Positions 5,753-10,463 of a stretch of 10,463 nucleotides of DNA are shown in pieces. Made by a program: the position numbers and the translations under genes. The stretch is from assembly GCA_934193545.1 (NCBI GenBank), contig CAKPVL010000038.1, positions 1 through 10,463 of the forward strand, in the 5' to 3' direction. The stretch is from an uncultured Granulicatella sp. Its GTDB lineage: Bacteria; Bacillota; Bacilli; Lactobacillales; Aerococcaceae. Positions within the stretch are counted from its first letter, which is position 1; every line of letters begins with the position of its first letter. The notes beneath the pieces are model-generated. The model did not search any database, was not told the origin of the DNA, and saw only the letters and a program-made list of their open reading frames with translations.

Positions 5753-5775
5753 AGATATTCGTGGGGGAATTAAGA

Positions 5776-7998
5776 ATGAAAAAGGTATATTTATTAACTT
5801 GGAATCCGAATAATTGGAACTGGCCAGATTATAAGGAAAAGGTGCAAGCTGTAAAAGAAGGTAAGACAGTCATTGAACCGTGGACGAGTAGTAGTAAACA
5901 ACCAAATATAGGAGACCAAGTGTTTTTGTTAAAAAACACAGTGGGAATCATTGGTCACGGACATGTTGAAAAAGCTTCATATGAAGCACCTCATTATGAT
6001 TCTAAGAAGGCCCAAGAAGGACAGAAAATGAATCATATTGACGTTAAATTTGATTGGCTAATGGATGAAATTGAAAATAATTATATTTCACTTGATTTAC
6101 TAGAAAGAGTGTTTCCGAAGCAAACATGGAGACCACAATCTTCAGGTATCGAAATCAAAGAAGAATATATAAATAATTTAGAGAAAGTTTTTCAACAAGT
6201 GAAATTAATTCCAAACACTCGCATTGATTTTGAAGCTTTATATACTTTTTTGAAAAATTATTGTAGAAGAAGTTACAGCGAACCTGAAAAAGCAGGTGAC
6301 AAAAAAGCAGAAATGGAAGAAATAAAAAAAGTTGGGCAAACAGCTTATCGATCATTTAACAAATATGGGAAATTTATTGAGAAGTTAATCCCTGGTTATA
6401 CGATGGGGAAATCAACTGGTTGGCAAAATTCTGGAAGGCTGATGAAGTACTTTTGGATAGAATTTAAGAAAGTCGGCTACGATGACTTAGCGCATAGTAT
6501 TTCTATTTCAATGAATGCATATCCAGAGTATAGCAAGCGAAAGGGTGTAACTCTATCTGTCAGAGTTGAAGCAAAAGATGCTCAGTGTAAAAAGGATTCC
6601 ATTTTTACTGACAAAGAAGTTTATAAAATTCACAATAGTATTCTAGATATTCCTATCAAAAATGACAACTTGTATTATCAAGCAAGTGTGAAATCTAGAT
6701 ATACGGATACATTCAAAAAATTTGGTATTGACGCAGAGGAAGTGCGTAAGGAACTTGACCAATTAGAAAAAGTTCAGATTGTTAAGGAAATAACGGGACC
6801 TTATACAGAACAGAACACCTCAGATATTCTAATGCAAACTGTACAAGCAATTGCCGAATTAATACCATACTATGAACATATTTTAGAGGTTAGAGAAAAG
6901 AGAATTAAAGAAAAAGAGGGCAGTTCGATGATAAATGAAGATTCAGAAACAACATATAATTCGAATCAATCAGGAAATGGTATCGCAAAAAATACTATAT
7001 TATATGGCCCTCCGGGAACAGGGAAAACGTACTATACTGCCTACTATTCAGTTGCAATCTGTGAGGATGTTTCCATTGAAGAATTGAAGAAAAAATCTTA
7101 CGAAGAAGTGTTAAAAATTTTTAATGATTTAAAAGAAAAGGGAAGAATTGCTTTTACAACCTTTCATCAATCGTATGGTTATGAAGAGTTTATTGAAGGG
7201 ATTAGACCTGTAATGGCAGGAGAGGAAGAAGAGAAATCAATAGAATATGAAATTGTCCCAGGAGTATTTAAGAGATTCTGTGACAAGGCCTCTCTCATTG
7301 ATAAACCTTGTGTTTTTATTATTGATGAAATTAATCGAGGGAACATTTCTAAAATTTTTGGGGAGTTAATTACTTTAATTGAGGAAACAAAGAGAAAAGG
7401 TGAAACAGAGGGGTTGAGTGCTTTCTTACCATATTCTCAGGAAGAGTTCGGAGTTCCAAAAAATGTTTATATTCTAGGAACAATGAATACGGCAGATAGA
7501 TCCATTGCGTTGATGGATACAGCATTACGTAGAAGATTCAACTTTATAGAAATGATGCCAGATTGCAGAACCATTGAAGATGTTGTAATCCGTCAAAACG
7601 GGAAAGAAGTTAATATCGGAAATGTCTTAGATATTATCAACCGAAGAATTGAATTTCTTTTTGATAGAGAGCATACTATTGGGCATGCCTTTTTCACTGC
7701 TCTAAAAAATGAAGGGCCGAATTCAATTGACCGATTAGCAGATATTTTTAGAAACTCAATCATTCCTCTTTTACAAGAGTATTTCTACGATGATTATGAA
7801 AAAATTCGCCTTGTGCTGGGTGATAATCATAAAAAAGATGAGCAATTCCAATTTATTAAGAAAATAAACATTGCACCAAAAGAATTATTTGGGGAGTCTA
7901 TTAGATTAGAAGGTACAGCTGTGTACTCATTGAATGAAGATGCTTTAGGTAAGATTGAAAGTTATCAAGGGATTCTTTTGCCTCAACAAGAGGACTAG
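5776..7998 (+). CDS. mcrB: McrB-type GTPase subunit with N-terminal EVE domain, type IV restriction
   Basis: This is the specificity and motor subunit of a modification-dependent McrBC restriction system (740 residues). I chose the ATG at 5776 because GGGGGAA lies just upstream; the in-frame GTG at 5761 would put that site inside the gene. Residues about 1-145 resemble an EVE (PUA-like) modified-base reader: VYLLTWNPNNWNW at the start and TWRPQSSGIEI at 117-127. Residues about 155-365 resemble the McrB-like N-terminal domain (DUF3578/MrcB_N), with WQNSGRLMKYFWIEF from W216. The C-terminal AAA+ GTPase has Walker A GPPGTGKT (411-418), Walker B VFIIDEINRG (513-522), the McrB signature MNTADRS (570-576), LRRRF (584-588) and DREHTIGH (630-637). 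Expected action: GTP-driven translocation after binding modified DNA, with cleavage by McrC. mcrC follows after 12 bases. The modified base recognised is not predictable. Confidence 0.95.
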   Translation: MKKVYLLTWNPNNWNWPDYKEKVQAVKEGKTVIEPWTSSSKQPNIGDQVFLLKNTVGIIGHGHVEKASYEAPHYDSKKAQEGQKMNHIDVKFDWLMDEIENNYISLDLLERVFPKQTWRPQSSGIEIKEEYINNLEKVFQQVKLIPNTRIDFEALYTFLKNYCRRSYSEPEKAGDKKAEMEEIKKVGQTAYRSFNKYGKFIEKLIPGYTMGKSTGWQNSGRLMKYFWIEFKKVGYDDLAHSISISMNAYPEYSKRKGVTLSVRVEAKDAQCKKDSIFTDKEVYKIHNSILDIPIKNDNLYYQASVKSRYTDTFKKFGIDAEEVRKELDQLEKVQIVKEITGPYTEQNTSDILMQTVQAIAELIPYYEHILEVREKRIKEKEGSSMINEDSETTYNSNQSGNGIAKNTILYGPPGTGKTYYTAYYSVAICEDVSIEELKKKSYEEVLKIFNDLKEKGRIAFTTFHQSYGYEEFIEGIRPVMAGEEEEKSIEYEIVPGVFKRFCDKASLIDKPCVFIIDEINRGNISKIFGELITLIEETKRKGETEGLSAFLPYSQEEFGVPKNVYILGTMNTADRSIALMDTALRRRFNFIEMMPDCRTIEDVVIRQNGKEVNIGNVLDIINRRIEFLFDREHTIGHAFFTALKNEGPNSIDRLADIFRNSIIPLLQEYFYDDYEKIRLVLGDNHKKDEQFQFIKKINIAPKELFGESIRLEGTAVYSLNEDALGKIESYQGILLPQQED
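6913..6930 (+). promoter_or_regulatory. Possible internal ribosome binding site and start for a short McrB
   Basis: AAAGAGGG (6913-6920), seven bases, then an in-frame ATG (6928-6930, codon 385 of mcrB). Initiation here would give a 356-residue protein that drops the EVE and N-terminal domains and keeps the whole GTPase, starting 26 residues before Walker A. E. coli mcrB is known to make a short form (McrBs) from an internal start. The use of this one is an inference from position and spacing. Confidence 0.5.
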
Positions 7999-8010
7999 TC
8001 GGGTGATTGT

Positions 8011-9312
8011 ATGAATGATAAATTATTATCAATTAAAGAGTTTGAGTTTATCACATCGGATGAAAGTTATGCCGAGACAGGAGATAACATCTATCATCTT
8101 TCAGAAAGGTATTTTAATGAACTAGACGGTTTTATTAGAAAACAAGATAATACAGATGATGAAGGGAATCCTCTAGATTTTCTAAGAGCTAGAACTATCA
8201 AAGGAATAGGAAATGTCATTCAAGCAAAGAATTTTGTAGGTCTCATACAGCTAGAAAGCGGATATCAGATTCAGATTCTTCCAAAAGTAGATTTTGGTAC
8301 GAACGATACAGGGAAAACTACAGAAGAAATATTTATAGATATGTTAAGGTCTATGAAAGATTTCCCAGGCAAAGTGTTTAGCTCTGCAAATTTAAGAACA
8401 GAGAGTGTTAATCTATATGAGATTTTTATTAATATGTATCTGTATCAATTATCGTTACTTACCCGCAAAGGATTGAAATCTGCATATATTTCTCGAGAAG
8501 ATACGTTGAATGTTTTTAAAGGAAAATTATTGATTAATCGACACCTTAAAGAAAATATTGGGCATGCAGAAAGATTTAGTCTCGCGTTCGATGAATTTAA
8601 TTTAAATCGACCTGAGAATCGATTGATAAAATCGACGCTATTAAAATTACAGAAAATCAGTACGAGTTCTAACAACTTAAAATCCATTCGACAACAATTA
8701 ATCTATTTTGAGTTGGTCGATCCTTCTTGGAATTATGCAAGTGATTTTGATAAAGTTCAGATTGACCGAACTACAAAGGATTATGAAGAAATTCTGGCTT
8801 GGAGCAAAGTGTTCTTGATGAATAAGAGTTTTTCGACCTTTTCTGGAGATACTAAGGCACGTGCTTTACTATTCCCAATGGAAAAAGTATTCGAATCATT
8901 TGTATCGATGCATATAGTAGATATTTTTGAAAGAGATGAATATTCAGTATCTACACAAGATACTGGTAGATATTTATTGAAAGAAGAAAACCGCAATATC
9001 TTTTCGTTAAGACCGGATATCGTTGTTAAGGATAACGAAGGAAATACCATTATTATGGATACTAAGTGGAAACGATTATATGATTCTCCACAAGAAAACT
9101 ATGGTATATCTCAGACAGACATGTATCAAATGTATGCATATTCGAAAAAATATAATGCAAATGAAGTTTGGGTATTATATCCAAGAGTGAATGAGTTAGA
9201 GGATAGAATCATTGAATTTAGAGATGAGGATACAAAAATCCATATCTTCTTTGTTGATGTTTCAGAGATTGAAAAGAGTATAGAAAAACTATTGTCGAAA
9301 GTACAGTCTTAA
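8011..9312 (+). CDS. mcrC: McrC-type nuclease subunit of the McrBC restriction system
   Basis: This 433-residue protein is the endonuclease partner of McrB. The ATG at 8011 follows GGGTGAT, and the gene starts 12 bases after the mcrB stop. The N-terminal part carries the McrC-like FVGLIQL and IQILPK (I89-K92) strand that precedes the helical middle. The C-terminal PD-(D/E)xK nuclease core is visible as LRPD with D336, then IIMDTKWK with D350 and K352, then DMYQMYAYSKKY, the usual downstream helix. Family knowledge says McrC also stimulates the McrB GTPase and cuts when McrB complexes collide. All catalytic residues that can be located are present, so the system looks intact. It continues into a small membrane-protein gene after 25 bases. 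Confidence 0.94.
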   Translation: MNDKLLSIKEFEFITSDESYAETGDNIYHLSERYFNELDGFIRKQDNTDDEGNPLDFLRARTIKGIGNVIQAKNFVGLIQLESGYQIQILPKVDFGTNDTGKTTEEIFIDMLRSMKDFPGKVFSSANLRTESVNLYEIFINMYLYQLSLLTRKGLKSAYISREDTLNVFKGKLLINRHLKENIGHAERFSLAFDEFNLNRPENRLIKSTLLKLQKISTSSNNLKSIRQQLIYFELVDPSWNYASDFDKVQIDRTTKDYEEILAWSKVFLMNKSFSTFSGDTKARALLFPMEKVFESFVSMHIVDIFERDEYSVSTQDTGRYLLKEENRNIFSLRPDIVVKDNEGNTIIMDTKWKRLYDSPQENYGISQTDMYQMYAYSKKYNANEVWVLYPRVNELEDRIIEFRDEDTKIHIFFVDVSEIEKSIEKLLSKVQS

Positions 9313-9337
9313 TGGGAGTAGTTTTGAGGTGATAACT

Positions 9338-9559
9338 ATGCTGATTTTAAAATTAATCTTACTCGCACTAGGAATTACATTTTCAATATTTGGATATCTG
9401 ATTGTATGCAAAAAGAAGTACGAACTCATTAATGATTTTGAAGCACGTAAGAAAGTTGGTAGCCAAACAGACGCGGATGCGATGCGTGTTGGGAAAGTTG
9501 CGTTAACCTTAGGCGCTGGCTTATTCGTACTATTTGTGTTATTAATGATATTTATGTAG
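9338..9559 (+). CDS. Small membrane protein, DUF3784-like
   Basis: This is a 73-residue protein with two predicted membrane helices (about 3-22 and 50-72) joined by a charged loop, KKKYELINDFEARKK. I chose the ATG at 9338 because GAGGTG (9326-9331) lies six bases upstream; an in-frame GTG at 9329 overlaps that site. The pattern of a first helix, GYLI, KKKYELI, then a second helix resembles the DUF3784 family of Firmicutes, whose function is unknown. It starts 25 bases after mcrC and ends 28 bases before the Nudix gene, with no terminator on either side, so co-transcription is likely. Whether it contributes to defence is unknown. Confidence 0.82.
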   Translation: MLILKLILLALGITFSIFGYLIVCKKKYELINDFEARKKVGSQTDADAMRVGKVALTLGAGLFVLFVLLMIFM

Positions 9560-9587
9560 AGAAATACTGTAGAAAGAGAGTTTGGCA

Positions 9588-10112
9588 GTGAAGGAATTAG
9601 CATTAACATTAGAAGATACGCAGTGGGAAAAGACGACGATTACGCATGACCGGCACGTTGCCCGGGCGATTGTTGTGGACGAAGAGGGGCTCTTCTACTT
9701 TGTTCGTGTCGTTAGAGACGATATTTTTGGCAACGGTGCCTTTATCGAAACAGCTGGTGGTGGCGTGGAAGCAGGAGAGACTCCTGAAGAAGCGATTCAT
9801 CGGGAGCTGAAGGAAGAGCTTGGTGCTAGCGTAGAGGTGCTGTGCAAGATTGGTACGGTGAGCGACTACTACAATCAGATTCACCGTCATAATGTGAACC
9901 ACTATTTCCTCTCTCGGGTGACGAGCTTCGGAAAAACAGAAATGACTCCAAAAGAGCTAGAGGAGTTCGAGCTATCGACGTTGAAACTTACCTATGAAGA
10001 GGCCGCCAGAGAGTACAAGAAGTGCGCGGCGAAACCGTGGGGAGTGCTCTTGGCAAACCGCGAATTACCTGTTCTAGAGTGGGCTAACAAGTGGCTTTTA
10101 AGCACAAAATAG
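9588..10112 (+). CDS. Nudix hydrolase
   Basis: This 174-residue protein has a complete Nudix box: G58, five residues, E64, seven residues, R72 E73 L74, x, E76 E77, x, G79 A80, matching GX5EX7REUXEEXGU. Such enzymes hydrolyse nucleoside-diphosphate-linked compounds with a divalent metal bound by the box glutamates. The substrate cannot be told from the sequence. Flanking strands (HVARAIVVDEEGLFYFVRVVRD before; VSDYYNQIHRHNVNHYFL after) fit the single-domain fold. No ATG is available. I prefer GTG at 9588, seven bases after AAGAGAG; TTG at 9582 is too close to that site. Base composition is unlike its neighbours: bases 9661-9720 have 33 G/C of 60, against 14 of 60 at 8401-8460 in mcrC. It is the last gene before a strong terminator. 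Confidence 0.9.
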   Translation: MKELALTLEDTQWEKTTITHDRHVARAIVVDEEGLFYFVRVVRDDIFGNGAFIETAGGGVEAGETPEEAIHRELKEELGASVEVLCKIGTVSDYYNQIHRHNVNHYFLSRVTSFGKTEMTPKELEEFELSTLKLTYEEAAREYKKCAAKPWGVLLANRELPVLEWANKWLLSTK

Positions 10113-10132
10113 AATAAAAATGAAGCGTTCAG

Positions 10133-10171
10133 GAACCGTAGATGAGAAAGTCGTCTGCGGTTCATTTTTTT
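10133..10171 (+). terminator. Intrinsic terminator after the Nudix gene
   Basis: A 13-bp stem (10133-10145 with 10151-10163, including two G-U pairs) closes a GAAAG loop and is followed by a run of seven T (10165-10171). It lies 20 bases past the Nudix stop and closes the plus-strand operon. Confidence 0.92.
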
Positions 10172-10205
10172 ACGAGTTTTTTCTTAATTTGTTCACAAAC
10201 TCAAC

Positions 10206-10234
10206 TTGTAACTACCAGTTGGTTTTGCTATATT
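10206..10234 (+). promoter_or_regulatory. Promoter of the YSIRK surface-protein gene
   Basis: TTGTAA (10206-10211), a 17-bp spacer and TATATT (10229-10234) preceded by TGC, an extended -10. This predicts a leader of about 90 bases. A short inverted repeat CAACT/AGTTG (10202-10206, 10217-10221) overlaps the -35. Confidence 0.62.
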
Positions 10235-10287
10235 TAAGGTGCATAAGAAGCGGTAAACAATAAGGTTAGGGATTGTTTTTCGTTTTG

Positions 10288-10302
10288 TTGCAAACGCTTA
10301 CT
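10288..10302 (+). promoter_or_regulatory. Catabolite-responsive element (cre), predicted CcpA site
   Basis: TTGCAAACGCTTACT matches the Gram-positive cre consensus WTGNAANCGNWNNCW at every defined position. It lies about 50 bases downstream of the predicted start site and 30 bases before the ATG. CcpA binding there would be expected to block elongation when preferred sugars are present, unless a promoter nearer the gene is used. Confidence 0.7.
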
Positions 10303-10332
10303 AAAATAAAACGAAAGGAAGTCGAAAATCTT

Positions 10333-10463
10333 ATGGGTAAGAGATTTTTTGATAAAAGATGTAAGTACAGTATTCGCAAGTTTTCGGTAGGGGTCGCTTC
10401 GGTTATGATTGGAGCAACTTTTTTTGCATCTCCGATTGCACTCGCAACGGAAGCCGAAACGCC
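10333..10463 (+). CDS. YSIRK-signal surface protein, N-terminal fragment
   Basis: Forty-three codons are visible before the right edge. The ATG at 10333 follows AAGGAAG (10314-10320) at somewhat long spacing. The product begins MGKRFFDKRCKYSIRKFSVG, followed by a hydrophobic stretch and ALA, a likely signal peptidase site. This is the YSIRK/GxxS signal peptide, which directs secretion at the division septum in streptococci and staphylococci, usually for large LPXTG-anchored cell-wall proteins. The mature part starts with TEAET. An anchor motif would be outside the window. The cre site in the leader suggests control by carbon source, which would fit a carbohydrate-active surface enzyme, but an adhesin is equally possible. 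Confidence 0.88.
   Translation, partial: MGKRFFDKRCKYSIRKFSVGVASVMIGATFFASPIALATEAET

Noticed and set aside
9329..9331. GTG at 9329 as start of the small membrane protein
   Set aside because: It lies within the GAGGTG ribosome site that serves the ATG at 9338.
10202..10221. CAACT/AGTTG inverted repeat over the -35 of the YSIRK promoter as an operator
   Set aside because: Five base pairs separated by ten bases is within chance expectation; noted only in the promoter entry.
1..10463. tRNA, rRNA, transposase or integrase genes
   Set aside because: No cloverleaf-like sequence, rRNA motif, transposase frame or terminal inverted repeat was seen on either strand, so acquisition of mcrBC by a visible mobile element is not supported.

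Overview
The window looks like the chromosome of a low-GC Gram-positive bacterium, probably of the Lactobacillales. The evidence is a run of lipobox signal peptides, strong AAGGAG ribosome binding sites, a YSIRK-type signal peptide at the right edge (typical of streptococci, staphylococci and relatives such as Granulicatella or Gemella), a consensus CcpA (cre) site, and mostly AT-rich codons. The sequence alone does not settle the genus.

Left half (1-5567, all on the minus strand): a tandem array of eight paralogous lipoprotein genes, seven complete and one cut by the left edge. I call them LP-H (first in the direction of transcription, 4935-5567), LP-G, LP-F, LP-E, LP-D, LP-C, LP-B and LP-A (1-266, partial). 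Each has a 20-residue signal peptide ending in a lipobox with Cys21, a Thr/Ala/Pro-rich linker, and a globular domain of about 150 residues that usually ends in a tail like GLDPNTPGK. Five of the six transcription-unit heads carry the same promoter (TTTAAA, 17 bp, TAAAAT or TAGAAT with an extended TG). Four units end in closely related hairpin terminators built on GAGACTAATC or GAGACTG. H-G and C-B are two-gene units; A, D, E and F stand alone. The terminator behind LP-G has lost an arm, and LP-G has an altered C-terminus that stops inside what remains of it.

Middle to right (5696-10171, plus strand): a divergent promoter drives mcrB (N-terminal EVE domain, McrB-type N-terminal domain, McrB GTPase) and mcrC (PD-(D/E)xK nuclease), a type IV modification-dependent restriction system. 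They are followed closely by a small two-helix membrane protein resembling DUF3784 and by a Nudix hydrolase. No terminator appears until a strong one at 10133-10171, so the four genes could form one transcript. The Nudix gene is visibly more GC-rich than mcrBC.

Right edge (10206-10463): an extended -10 promoter, a 5' leader of about 90 bases with a cre site, and the first 43 codons of a YSIRK-signal surface protein.

The least described feature is the lipoprotein array: a lineage-specific family expansion, diversified in its exposed domain and packaged in repeated promoter-gene-terminator cassettes. The restriction operon belongs to a known type. Its noteworthy detail is an in-frame internal ribosome binding site and ATG just before the GTPase domain, which suggests a short McrB isoform like the one known in E. 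coli.
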